A DNA stretch of 64,000 nt from NCBI GenBank assembly GCA_028872015.1, contig JAGWLO010000006.1, positions 1-64,000 of the forward strand, read 5' to 3'. Each line of letters opens with the position of its first letter. The first letter of the stretch is position 1. This DNA is from Burkholderiales bacterium (GTDB lineage: Bacteria; Pseudomonadota; Gammaproteobacteria; Burkholderiales; Burkholderiaceae_C). The notes beneath the pieces are model-generated. The model was given only the letters and a program-made list of their open reading frames with translations. It made no database searches and was not told where the DNA came from. Shown piece by piece: positions 27,813-35,498 of this stretch. The position numbers and the translations under genes are program-made.

Positions 27813-29522
27813 TCACGCGGCCTCGCCGTTGACCCAGCCGCGCACGATGTGGGCCACCGCGGCCGGGTTGCTCTTGGCCAGGGCGCGTGCGGCTTCGGCG
27901 CGGTCGGTGTGGCCCGCGGCCAGCGCCAGCGGCGCCACCGGGCGCGGGGCGCCGTCGCCGCCGCTGACCACCTCGCTCAGCTGGCTGCCGGGCTCGGGCG
28001 GCGCGGGCGGGGCCAGCACCGCGGTCAGGGCGGGGCGGATCAGCTTGAGCACGATCACCAGCGCCACCAGGGCCAGCGCCACCGGTGCCGCGGCGCTCCT
28101 GAGCAGGTCGAGCAGCCAGGGCTGCTGCCAGATCGGCGTGGCGTCGGCCGCCGGGGCGGCCTCGACCCGGAACGGCACGTTCACCACCTTGACCTGGTCG
28201 CCGCGCTGCGCGTTGTAGCCGATGCCTTCCTGCACCAGCGCCGTCAGTTGCTCGAGCTCCTTGGGCGTGAGCGGCGTCGACACCGTCTTGCCCTTGGCGT
28301 CGACGCTGACGTGGTTGTTGACCACCACCGCCGCCGTCAGCCGGCGCACGGTGCCCACCGCGTTGCGGGTGACGGTGACGGTCTTGTCCAGGGCGTAGCG
28401 CGTGGCGGCCTCGCGCCGCGCGGAGCCGCCGGTGGCGGTGCTGCCGGGCGGGCCCTGCAGCGGCGCGGCGCTGCCGTTGACCGGGGCCGTGGCCGGCACC
28501 GGCGGCTGGTTGCTCGTGGCGCCGGGCACGCCGCCCACGGCCACGCCGCCGGGCTGCGTGGAGTCGTCGGTGCGCTGCTCCTGCACCGAGGCCTTGGCGC
28601 CATCACCTTGGTTCGGGCTGTAGGCCTCGGCCGTCTGCATCACCTGCGAGAAATCGATGTCGGCGCTGATGCTGGCGCGCACGTTGTCGCGCCCCAGCAC
28701 CGGCTCGAGCAGGCCCAGCACGCGCTTGAGCTGGGTCGCCTCGACCTCGCGCCGGTACTGCAGCTGGGCCGAATCCAGGCCGTCGGCGCTGTCGTCGCCG
28801 GCGCCGGTGAGCAGCGTGCCGCTGCTGTCGACCACGCTCACGCCCTTGGCGGCCAGATCGGGCACGCTGCCGGCCACCACGCGCACGATGCCGGCGATCT
28901 GCGCCCGGTCCAGGGTGTGGCCCGGCTGCAGCGTCAGCACCACCGAGGCCGAGGGCTTCTGCTGTTCGCGGAAGAAGCCGTTGGCCTGCGGCAGCGCCAG
29001 GTGCACGCGGGCGGCCTTCACCGAGTCCAGCGACTCGATGGTCTTGGTCAGCTCGCCTTCGATGGCGCGCTGCATCTTCATGCGTTCCTGGCCCTGGGTC
29101 TGGCCGAAGCTGCTCTTGTCCAGCAGCTCGTAGCCCATCACGCCGCCGGCGCCGGTGGAGGGCAGGCCGGCGGCGGCCAGCTTCATGCGCAGCTCGTGCA
29201 CGCGCTCGGCGGGCACCAGGATCAGGCTGCCGCCTTCGGCGAAGCGGTAGGGCACGTTCATCTGCGTGAGCTTGTCGATGACGGCGCCGCCGTCCTTCTC
29301 GGACAGGCTCGCGAAGAGCGGCCGGTAGTCGGCGTCGCGCGCACCCATGAACATCACCGCCAGCACCGCCACCAGCGCCGCCACGCCCAGCAGCGCCATC
29401 AGCTGGGTGCGGCCGGGCAGGGCCTGCCAGCGCGCGGCCAGGCCGCCGGCCGGGACGACGGTGCCCGGCGCGCCGGGGGCGAGCAGCGGTGTGGGGGCGA
29501 TGGTGGCGACAGCGTTGTCCAT
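27813..29522 (-). CDS. fliF: Flagellar MS-ring protein FliF
   Basis: A 569-residue FliF that forms the MS ring. An N-terminal membrane helix (about residues 39-58, LMALLGVAALVAVLAVMFMG) is followed by the YscJ/FliF ring-building domains (DYRPLFASLSEKDGGAVIDKL; VHLALPQANGFFREQQKPSASV), a Gly/Pro-rich linker and a second membrane helix near residue 470 (APVALALVALVIVLKLI), with the FliG-binding tail at the end. ATG at 29522 is chosen; an in-frame TTG at 29564 would add 14 Pro/Ser residues. Divergent from fliE. Confidence 0.96.
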   Translation of the reverse strand: MDNAVATIAPTPLLAPGAPGTVVPAGGLAARWQALPGRTQLMALLGVAALVAVLAVMFMGARDADYRPLFASLSEKDGGAVIDKLTQMNVPYRFAEGGSLILVPAERVHELRMKLAAAGLPSTGAGGVMGYELLDKSSFGQTQGQERMKMQRAIEGELTKTIESLDSVKAARVHLALPQANGFFREQQKPSASVVLTLQPGHTLDRAQIAGIVRVVAGSVPDLAAKGVSVVDSSGTLLTGAGDDSADGLDSAQLQYRREVEATQLKRVLGLLEPVLGRDNVRASISADIDFSQVMQTAEAYSPNQGDGAKASVQEQRTDDSTQPGGVAVGGVPGATSNQPPVPATAPVNGSAAPLQGPPGSTATGGSARREAATRYALDKTVTVTRNAVGTVRRLTAAVVVNNHVSVDAKGKTVSTPLTPKELEQLTALVQEGIGYNAQRGDQVKVVNVPFRVEAAPAADATPIWQQPWLLDLLRSAAAPVALALVALVIVLKLIRPALTAVLAPPAPPEPGSQLSEVVSGGDGAPRPVAPLALAAGHTDRAEAARALAKSNPAAVAHIVRGWVNGEAA

Positions 29523-29606
29523 GGGTGGTGGAGCGGGCGATGGAACGGGCGACTGAGCAGGCAACCGGGCGAGCCACGGAACGGGCAGGGGCCCGCCGGC
29601 TTCGAT

Positions 29607-29622
29607 GTCATTGTTGGATGAC
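29607..29622. promoter_or_regulatory. Inverted repeat in the fliF-fliE divergent region
   Basis: GTCAT-N6-ATGAC (29607-29611 and 29618-29622) is a perfect 5-bp inverted repeat in the 251-bp gap between divergent fliF and fliE, in the most AT-rich part of that gap. It is a plausible site for a flagellar master regulator, with some resemblance to GTCAA-type activator sites, but five-base arms are weak evidence. I found no clear sigma-54 or sigma-28 promoter in this gap. Confidence 0.3.
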
Positions 29623-29773
29623 GCCCCGGCCGCCGTGGGCCCGAGAAGCTCGGCAAACCGCCGCCAGATCGGCGCTTACGCACGGCCCGCCGCCGCCTAC
29701 AGTGCGGGCACGCCGGAGTAGTACTTGCCGCCCCTGCCTTTCGGTGCGGCCCCGGCGCTGCACGGGGAGCGCC

Positions 29774-30130
29774 ATGAACGACCTCAGCCTCAAGCCCTTC
29801 GATTTCCAGGCCGCGCTGGCCCGCGCCGGGCTGCGGGCGGATGGCACGCCGCGGGCGCAGGGCGCTTCAGGCACTTCAGGCGCCGCAGGCGCGGTCGGTG
29901 CGGCCGGCGGTGGCTTCGGCGCCGCCATGGCCAGCGCGCTGCACGACGTGAGCCAGAGCCAGCTGCAGGCGCAATCGCTGCAGCGCGAGCTGACGCTGGG
30001 CAACCCGAACGTGAGCGTCGAGCAGACGATGCTGGCCATGCAGAAGGCGCAGATCGGCTTCCAGGCCGTGGTGCAGGTGCGCAACCGCTTCGCGCAGGCC
30101 TACACCGACATCATGAACATGCAGGTGTAG
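29774..30130 (+). CDS. fliE: Flagellar hook-basal body protein FliE
   Basis: A 118-residue FliE, the adaptor between MS ring and rod. The conserved C-terminal half reads LTLGNPNVSVEQTMLAMQKAQIGFQAVVQVRNRFAQAYTDIMNMQV, a near-textbook FliE end. The N-terminal half contains a Gly/Ala/Ser-rich insert. ATG at 29774 follows GGGGAG. It is the only flagellar gene on the plus strand here and is convergent with the pseudopilin gene at 30161. Confidence 0.96.
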   Translation: MNDLSLKPFDFQAALARAGLRADGTPRAQGASGTSGAAGAVGAAGGGFGAAMASALHDVSQSQLQAQSLQRELTLGNPNVSVEQTMLAMQKAQIGFQAVVQVRNRFAQAYTDIMNMQV

Positions 30131-30160
30131 CCGCCCGCGCCGCAGCGGCGCAGCGGCGCG

Positions 30161-30685
30161 TCAGCAGGCCGGCATCGTCGGCCAGGCGCCGGTGGGCGCG
30201 CACAGGCGCGCCCGGCCGAGCGGCGACAGCGCCACCGCCACGCGCTGGCCCGCCGCCGACTCGAACAGCGCCGGCTGCTGGGCCACGGCGACGGCGCTGC
30301 CGTCGGGCTCCAGCCGCACGGCCATCGCCTGCACCAGCCGCACCCCGGGGTGGTCGGCGGCGGTCACGCGCTGCAGCTGGCAGGGCTGGGCCTGGCCGCA
30401 GGGGCAGGCCGGCGTGGTCGTGACGGCCCAGCACCAGTCGGCACCGGCCTGCGCCTGCAGGTGCAGCGTCAGGCCGCGCTGCGCGGCCTGGAAGCGGGCC
30501 TCGGCCAGATCGCCGGCCAGGGCCTCGGCCGCGAACTGCAGGCGGCCGCGCTGCAGCCGCGCCGCCACGCTGGGCACCGCCAGCGTGCTCAGCACCGCCA
30601 GCACGGCCAGCACCATCGCCACCTCGAGCAGGGTCAGGCCGCGCGGCCGGCCGGCGCGCTGCGGGCGGCCCGGGTCGGGGCGCAT
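30161..30685 (-). CDS. GspH/FimT-like pseudopilin
   Basis: A 174-residue type IV pilin-like protein. The prepilin-peptidase site is PRGLTLLEVAMVLAVLAVLSTLAVPSVAARL (about residues 14-45): Gly before the cleavage, hydrophobic +1, Glu at +5. The globular part carries Cys residues (DWCWA, ACPCGQAQPCQL) and a C-terminal Cys. It fits the GspH/FimT minor pseudopilin group. ATG at 30685 overlaps the stop of the upstream pilin gene by 1 bp (TGATG). Confidence 0.82.
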   Translation of the reverse strand: MRPDPGRPQRAGRPRGLTLLEVAMVLAVLAVLSTLAVPSVAARLQRGRLQFAAEALAGDLAEARFQAAQRGLTLHLQAQAGADWCWAVTTTPACPCGQAQPCQLQRVTAADHPGVRLVQAMAVRLEPDGSAVAVAQQPALFESAAGQRVAVALSPLGRARLCAPTGAWPTMPAC

Positions 30686-31143
30686 CAGCGGCCCCAGCAG
30701 GCCGGGCTCGGGCCGACCTGCGTGAACCCCAGCGCGACCTGCAGCGTGATCGTGGCGCAACGGCCGTCCTGGGCCTGCGGGCCCACGGCCCAGGCGCTGG
30801 CGCGGTAGCCGTCGGGGCCGTTGGCGGCCAGCGTGATGCGGTAGTGGCCCTGGGCGCTGGTGGCGGCGATGCCGTGCAGGCTGGCCAGGTCGGCCGCGTA
30901 CAGGCCGAGCGCGGCGCGGCGCTGCTCCTGCGCGGCCTGCACGCGGGTCAGCGCTTGCACCGCATCGAGCCGGCCGATGCGCAGGAGGTGCTGCCGGTAC
31001 GAAGGCAGGGCCACGCTGGCGAAGATGCCGGCCACGGCGCAGACGATGGCGCATTCGACGAGGGTGTAGCCGCGCCCGCGCGGCGGCGCCGGCCGGGGCA
31101 CGGGGTGGGGCACGAGGCAGGGCGACAAGGCCGCGTGACGCAT
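30685..31143 (-). CDS. PilE-like type IV pilin/minor pilin
   Basis: A 152-residue type IV pilin-like protein with prepilin site GRGYTLVECAIVCAVAGIFASVALPSYRQHL (about residues 23-53), Glu at +5 as required. The globular part has LDAVQALTRVQAAQEQRRAALGLYAADL, typical of PilE-like minor pilins, and two cysteines (GRCAT and PACW) placed for a C-terminal disulfide loop. The 20-residue leader is long but basic. ATG at 31143 lies 18 bp after the PilZ gene. Confidence 0.82.
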   Translation of the reverse strand: MRHAALSPCLVPHPVPRPAPPRGRGYTLVECAIVCAVAGIFASVALPSYRQHLLRIGRLDAVQALTRVQAAQEQRRAALGLYAADLASLHGIAATSAQGHYRITLAANGPDGYRASAWAVGPQAQDGRCATITLQVALGFTQVGPSPACWGR

Positions 31144-31160
31144 GGTGCAGGCCCGGTGCG

Positions 31161-31925
31161 CTACAGCGTCAGGCGCCGGCGCTGCTGCTGGGTGCGGTCG
31201 ATCCAGCGCTGCAGCACGCGCTCGGCGCTGCCGGGCAGCGCGCCCCACTCGCAGCCCAGGCGCGTGCCGCGCGCCGCGTCGCCGCCGCCCAGGGCGCTGA
31301 CATGCTGCAGCACGGCCGGGCAGGCGAAGCGGGTTTCGGCATCGAGCGCGACCGCCAGTTCGCCCAGCCGCGTGCCGGCGCGCAGCGGCGGCACGTCGTG
31401 CGGCAGCCAGAGCGCGCAGCCGCCGATGCTGATGTCGATGATGCGCAGCGCCAGTGCCATCTCGGGCAGCGCCGGGTGGCGCAGCCGGGCGGTGGGCGCG
31501 TGGCGCTCGGGCGGCCGCACGCGGTAGGCGCTGCGGCGCTGGAAGCGGTAGATCTCGCTGGGCAGCGCGCATTGCAGGGCGCTGGCTTGCGCGCCGCGCA
31601 CGAGGGTGAAGCCGTGCAGGTCGAACTGCAGCTTCACGCTTTGCAGGTAGGCCACCGCCACGGCCTCGTCGGCGTCGATCAGGCGCGGCAGCAGGCCCTC
31701 CAGGCCGTCGGTGCTGAAGTTCAGGCGCGACTGCGCCGTGTCCACGGCCCAGATCTGGCTGGGCAGGGCGGCGCCGTCGGGCGCATTCAGGATCACGGGC
31801 ACGCTGCCGTCGCGCAGCTCGCGCAGCAGCCGCAGCCGCTCGGCCGGCGCGCCGACGCGGAACTCGGCCCAGGGGTCGGCCCCGCCCAGGGGGTCGAGCT
31901 CGGCCGGCCGGGTGTGCTGGAACAT
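31161..31925 (-). CDS. YcgR-like PilZ-domain protein
   Basis: A 254-residue protein with an N-terminal YcgR domain (about residues 30-115) and a C-terminal PilZ domain (about 120-235) bearing the c-di-GMP signature RRSAYR (RxxxR) and DISIGG (DxSxxG). YcgR acts as a flagellar brake when c-di-GMP is high. Location next to fliT-fliS-fliD fits that role. ATG at 31925, 13 bp after fliT. Confidence 0.9.
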   Translation of the reverse strand: MFQHTRPAELDPLGGADPWAEFRVGAPAERLRLLRELRDGSVPVILNAPDGAALPSQIWAVDTAQSRLNFSTDGLEGLLPRLIDADEAVAVAYLQSVKLQFDLHGFTLVRGAQASALQCALPSEIYRFQRRSAYRVRPPERHAPTARLRHPALPEMALALRIIDISIGGCALWLPHDVPPLRAGTRLGELAVALDAETRFACPAVLQHVSALGGGDAARGTRLGCEWGALPGSAERVLQRWIDRTQQQRRRLTL

Positions 31926-31938
31926 CGCGCGCCGCCGC

Positions 31939-32262
31939 TCAGTGCAGCGTCTTGCTGCGGCCGGCCAGGGTGTCGTCCAGATCCTGCAGCCAGGGCTCGG
32001 CGAGGTGCCGGATCTCGGCATCGTTGACGAGGATGCGCCGCATGATGCGCGACTTGGCGCGCACCGCCTCCTGCGCCTGCGGGTCGCGCGCCGGCGCTGG
32101 CGGCTCGGGCTCCTGCGCCGCGTGCTTGAGCTGGCTGATCAGCAGCACGCAGGCGCCTTCGAGCTTGAGCACTTCGTCCCAGTTGCCGCTGCGGGCGGCG
32201 GCCAGCATGTCGGCGCTGGCGCGCTCGATGGCTTCGTAGTAGGTCAGCAGTCGCGGGTCCAT
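31939..32262 (-). CDS. fliT: Flagellar export chaperone FliT
   Basis: A 107-residue helical protein matching FliT, the chaperone for the FliD cap. YYEAIERASADMLAAARSGNWDEVLKLEGACVLLISQLK is typical of its first helices. ATG at 32262 (MDPRLLTYYEAIE) follows an AGGAC-like site; an upstream ATG at 32304 would add 14 residues of Pro/Arg-rich sequence and start right after the fliS stop. Position after fliS supports the call. Confidence 0.85.
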   Translation of the reverse strand: MDPRLLTYYEAIERASADMLAAARSGNWDEVLKLEGACVLLISQLKHAAQEPEPPAPARDPQAQEAVRAKSRIMRRILVNDAEIRHLAEPWLQDLDDTLAGRSKTLH

Positions 32263-32304
32263 GGGGGGCGTCCTGTCGGCGGCGGGGCGGCTCGGGGGCG
32301 GCAT

Positions 32305-32736
32305 TCAGGCGCGGGCCGCGGGGCGGCTGCCGATCTCGCGCCACGCATCCTGCAGCGGGCGCATCAGGCGCTGGCACTCGTCGAGCGCCGATTCGTCGTT
32401 GTGCAGGTTGGCCAGCGTCAGGCGCTGGCAGAGGTAGAGGTACAGCGCGTCGAGGTCGCGTGCCAGCGTGCCGCCGGCGCGCAGGTCGAGCCCGCCGCGC
32501 AGGCCTTCCTCGACGATGCTGGTGGCGCGCCGGATGGCCCGGCCCTTGAGCTCGAACTGCCGCTCGCGCATCGCGCCCCGGGCCTGGGCCAGCGCTTCCA
32601 TGAAGCCCTCGAACAGCATCGCCACCAGGTGGTGCGGCGTGGCGCCGTCGAGCTGCGACTCGATGCCCACCTGCTGGTACAGGTCGCCGAACGACTGGGC
32701 GGCGGTGCTGCGGCGGGCGTAGGGGCTGGTGAACAT
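32305..32736 (-). CDS. fliS: Flagellar export chaperone FliS
   Basis: A 143-residue FliS, the flagellin chaperone. Family-typical are AQSFGDLYQQVGIESQLDGATPHHLVAMLFEGFMEAL near the N-terminus, KGRAIRRATSIVEEGLRGGLD in the middle, and DLDALYLYLCQRLTLANLHND. It follows fliD by 117 bp and precedes fliT. Confidence 0.96.
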   Translation of the reverse strand: MFTSPYARRSTAAQSFGDLYQQVGIESQLDGATPHHLVAMLFEGFMEALAQARGAMRERQFELKGRAIRRATSIVEEGLRGGLDLRAGGTLARDLDALYLYLCQRLTLANLHNDESALDECQRLMRPLQDAWREIGSRPAARA

Positions 32737-32853
32737 GCTGCGGCGCGTGCGATGGACTGTGATGCCTGGTTATCGGCCCGCGCCGGGCCCCACTTGAGAC
32801 GGGTGCGACAGGCTCGACGGGCGCGACGGGCGCGACGAGTGCCCGGCCGCGGG

Positions 32854-34284
32854 TCAGGCCTTGGGCGTGGCCGACATTGCGGCCAGCTGCTGCGTCACGT
32901 AGGCGCTGAGCGCGTTGAGCTGGGCCAGGTTGGTGTCCATGGCCGTGAATTGCTTGGTCAGCTGCGCCTGGTAGTTGGCGACCTGCAGGTTCAGCGCGTC
33001 CTGGTTGGCGGCGTTCTGCTGCAGCTGGGTCTGCAGGCCGGCGGTGTAGGTCGTCAGGTTGCCGTCGACGCCGGTGAGGTTGCTGGCCAGCCCCGAGAAG
33101 CGCTGGGCGAAGCCTTCGGCCGAGAGGTTGCTGCTGTTGAAGGTGGCAAAGGCCTTCTGCAGCTCGGGCAGGTTGGCGGTGGCGGTGGCCAGCTGGGTCT
33201 GGTTGATGGCCAGCGTGCCGTCGCGCTGCAGCTGGATGCCGACGTCGGACAGCGTCTTGTAGGTACCGGAGGCCGAGCTCGGCATCACCAGCATCGCGCG
33301 CAGCTGCTGCTGCAGGCCGACGACCGTGCTGTTGCCCTGCAGCGGCCCGCCCACCTTGGCCGTGGGGTCGTACTTGGTCTGGGTGGTGATGTAGCCCTGC
33401 AGCGCGTTGTAGGCGTCCACGAAGCCCTGGATCGCCTTCGTCACGCCAGCCTGGTCGGGCGTGACCGACACCGTCACCGGCGCCGTCGTCACCTGGCTCA
33501 GGCGGATCGTCAGGCCGCTGACGACGCCGCTCAGGTCGTTGGTGGCCGAGCTGACGGCGATGCCGTTGATGGTGGCCGCCGCGTTCGCCGCCGATTGCGT
33601 GAGCTGCATCCCCGTGCCGCCGTTGGGCGGGTCGTAGGCCAGCGTCGACAGGCCGCTGGTGGCGCCGACGCGAAAGCCGTTGGCCGCACCGGTGCTGGTC
33701 GACTGCAGCGACAGCCGCACGCCGTTGGCGTCGGTCACCAGGGCGGCGGTGACGCCGGCGCCGGCGGCGTTGATCTTGTCGCGCACGTTGGCCAGCGTGT
33801 CGGTGGAGGCGATCGACACCGTCAGGGCACTGCTGCCGCTGGCGGCCGTGAAGGCGGTGGCGCCCGTGTTCCAGCTGCCGAGCTGGATCGTCAGCGTGCC
33901 GCTGCCGACCGTCGCGCTGCTGTCGCTGAAGGCCGCCGCGGAGGCCAGGGTCTGCCCGCTGGCCAAGGCGCTCACGTTGACGGCGTAGTTGCCGGCGGCC
34001 GCACTGCTCGAGCCCACCGTGCTCACGGCGGCGCTGTTGGTCGAGCTCGCGACCGAGCTGTTCCACAGGCCGGGGGCGTCGATGGCGTCGGCCGCCGTCT
34101 GCAAGTTGCTCACCATGCCGGTGATCTGGCCGATCATCGACACCTTGGTCTGCAGCGCGCTCGCGTCGGCCTGCATCTGCACCAGCGGCTGGCGCTCGAC
34201 CGCCACCAGCTGCGTGAGCATGCTGTTGAGATCGAGCCCGCTGCCCACGCCGAGCGAGGTGATGGTGGGTCCGGAGGTGGCCAT
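32854..34284 (-). CDS. fliD: Flagellar filament cap protein FliD
   Basis: A 476-residue FliD cap. The N-terminal coiled-coil region has ITSLGVGSGLDLNSMLTQLVAVERQPL; the centre is Ser/Thr/Ala-rich; the C-terminal conserved part contains TYKTLSDVGIQLQRDGTLAINQTQL near residue 335. ATG at 34284 (MATSGPTITSLG) is chosen over one nine codons upstream because the family motif starts there. A sigma-28-like promoter with an exact GCCGATAA -10 lies about 90 bp upstream. Confidence 0.96.
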   Translation of the reverse strand: MATSGPTITSLGVGSGLDLNSMLTQLVAVERQPLVQMQADASALQTKVSMIGQITGMVSNLQTAADAIDAPGLWNSSVASSTNSAAVSTVGSSSAAAGNYAVNVSALASGQTLASAAAFSDSSATVGSGTLTIQLGSWNTGATAFTAASGSSALTVSIASTDTLANVRDKINAAGAGVTAALVTDANGVRLSLQSTSTGAANGFRVGATSGLSTLAYDPPNGGTGMQLTQSAANAAATINGIAVSSATNDLSGVVSGLTIRLSQVTTAPVTVSVTPDQAGVTKAIQGFVDAYNALQGYITTQTKYDPTAKVGGPLQGNSTVVGLQQQLRAMLVMPSSASGTYKTLSDVGIQLQRDGTLAINQTQLATATANLPELQKAFATFNSSNLSAEGFAQRFSGLASNLTGVDGNLTTYTAGLQTQLQQNAANQDALNLQVANYQAQLTKQFTAMDTNLAQLNALSAYVTQQLAAMSATPKA

Positions 34285-34370
34285 GCGTTGCTCCCGTCGT
34301 GGCTGTGCCATCGGCCGCCACCCGCGTGCGCACCCGTGCCGGGGGCGGCGCGCAGCGACTCGATAGGGCC

Positions 34371-34397
34371 TTATCGGCCGTCTGCGGCGCGGCTTGA
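34371..34397 (-). promoter_or_regulatory. Candidate sigma-28 (FliA) promoter of fliD
   Basis: On the minus strand TCAAGCCG (34397-34390), an 11-bp spacer and GCCGATAA (34378-34371). The -10 is an exact match to the enterobacterial FliA consensus GCCGATAA and the spacer has the expected length; the -35 is weak (4/8). Its position about 87 bp before the fliD ATG fits a class III transcript for fliDST. Confidence 0.6.
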
Positions 34398-34402
34398 GGG
34401 TT

Positions 34403-34424
34403 GCGCGGCCGCGGCGGGCCGCGC
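34403..34424 (-). terminator. GC-rich hairpin after downstream flagellin
   Basis: Perfect 8-bp inverted repeat GCGCGGCC/GGCCGCGC (34403-34410 and 34417-34424, 6-base loop) just past the flagellin stop on the minus strand. No T-run follows, so it may act as an mRNA 3' stabiliser or weak terminator. It abuts the fliD -35 region. Confidence 0.4.
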
Positions 34425-34429
34425 GGGCG

Positions 34430-35284
34430 CTACTTCAGCAGCGACAGCACCTGCTGCGGCAGCTGGTTGGCCTGGGCGACCATGGCGTTGCCGGCCTGCT
34501 GCAGGATCTGGGCGCGCGACAGGCTGGCGGTTTCGGCGGCGTAGTCGGCGTCCATGATGCGGCTGCGCGCGGCCGTCTGGTTCTCGGCCGAGACCTGCAG
34601 GTTCGACACCACGCTGGCGAAGCGGTTCTGCACCGCGCCGTAGGTGGCGCGCTGGCTGTTGATGGCCGTGATCGCGGCGTCGATGTTGGTGATGGCGGCC
34701 GTGGCACCGGTGCCGTCGGTGCCCGAGATGCCCGAGACGGCAACGCCCATCGCGTTGCCGACCGCACCGGTGACGGCGTTGGTCGACCACGAGAAGCCGG
34801 CGATCGTGATCTGGTCCAGCGTGGCGCTGGTGTTGGCGCCGATCTGGAACGTCGACGTCGCCGTGCTGGCCAGGATGGTCTGGCCGTTGAACTGGGTGCC
34901 GGCCAGGGTGCGCTTGGCTTCTTCGGCCAGCTGCTGGTATTCGGCATCGAGGCTGGTGCGGTCGGTGCTGGAGTTGGTGCCGTTGGCGGCCTGCACGGCC
35001 AGCTCGCGCATGCGCTGCAGCATGTTGGTGACGTTGCCCAGGGCGCCTTCGGCCGTCTGCGCCATCGAGATGCCGTCGTTGGCATTGCGCATGGCCACGT
35101 TCATGCCGCGCACCTGCGAATCCATGCGGGTGGCGATGGCCAGGCCGGCGGCGTCGTCCTTGGCGCTGTTCACGCGCAGGCCCGAGGACAGGCGCTGCAT
35201 CGAGGTGGCCAGCGACGCCTGGCTCATGCTCAGGTTGCGCTGGGCATCCAGCGAGATCAGGTTCGTGTTGATGGTCTGGGGCAC
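34430..35284 (-). CDS. fliC: Flagellin (downstream copy)
   Basis: A 284-residue flagellin with conserved D0/D1 ends (TINTNLISLDAQRNLSMSQASLATSMQRLSSGLR and the C-terminal NQLPQQVLSLLK) and only a short Ser/Thr/Gly-rich centre, so it lacks the bulky outer domains. By my count it differs from the neighbouring copy at 25 positions with no indels, about 91% identical. The start is GTG at 35284 with AAGGAG upstream. I see no sigma-28 match in its 214-bp leader, and a strong terminator of the other copy lies in that gap. Probably glycosylated, given the adjacent glycosyltransferase island. Confidence 0.96.
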   Translation of the reverse strand: MPQTINTNLISLDAQRNLSMSQASLATSMQRLSSGLRVNSAKDDAAGLAIATRMDSQVRGMNVAMRNANDGISMAQTAEGALGNVTNMLQRMRELAVQAANGTNSSTDRTSLDAEYQQLAEEAKRTLAGTQFNGQTILASTATSTFQIGANTSATLDQITIAGFSWSTNAVTGAVGNAMGVAVSGISGTDGTGATAAITNIDAAITAINSQRATYGAVQNRFASVVSNLQVSAENQTAARSRIMDADYAAETASLSRAQILQQAGNAMVAQANQLPQQVLSLLK

Positions 35285-35442
35285 GGGGTTCTCCTTGCGG
35301 TAGCGGCAGTCGATTCGGGCGCGTTTCGAACCGCCGGGGGACCGAAGCGCTGGCCGTCAGATTAGCCCCGCCGCGCCGGGCCGCTCGGCGGATAAGCCGC
35401 CCCGAATCCAGCCAATTCGCCCCCGATCCCGGCCCCGACAAC

Positions 35443-35474
35443 GAAACAGGGCCCGCCGTCGCCGGCGGGCCCTG
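35443..35474 (-). terminator. Rho-independent terminator of upstream flagellin
   Basis: Perfect 12-bp stem CAGGGCCCGCCG/CGGCGGGCCCTG (35447-35458 and 35463-35474) with loop TCGC; on the minus strand it is followed by TTTCGTT. It begins 25 bp after the stop of the upstream flagellin and should separate the two flagellin transcripts. Confidence 0.85.
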
Positions 35475-35498
35475 GGTGACAACGGACGTGCGGTTCGG

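Noticed and set aside
29523-29564. Longer FliF start at TTG 29564
   Set aside because: It adds only Pro/Ser-rich residues, uses a rare start, and has no better ribosome site than the ATG at 29522.
29523-29773. Sigma-54 promoter between fliF and fliE
   Set aside because: TGGCGGCGGTTTGC on the minus strand has 9 rather than 10 bases between GG and GC; no other candidate with correct spacing was found.
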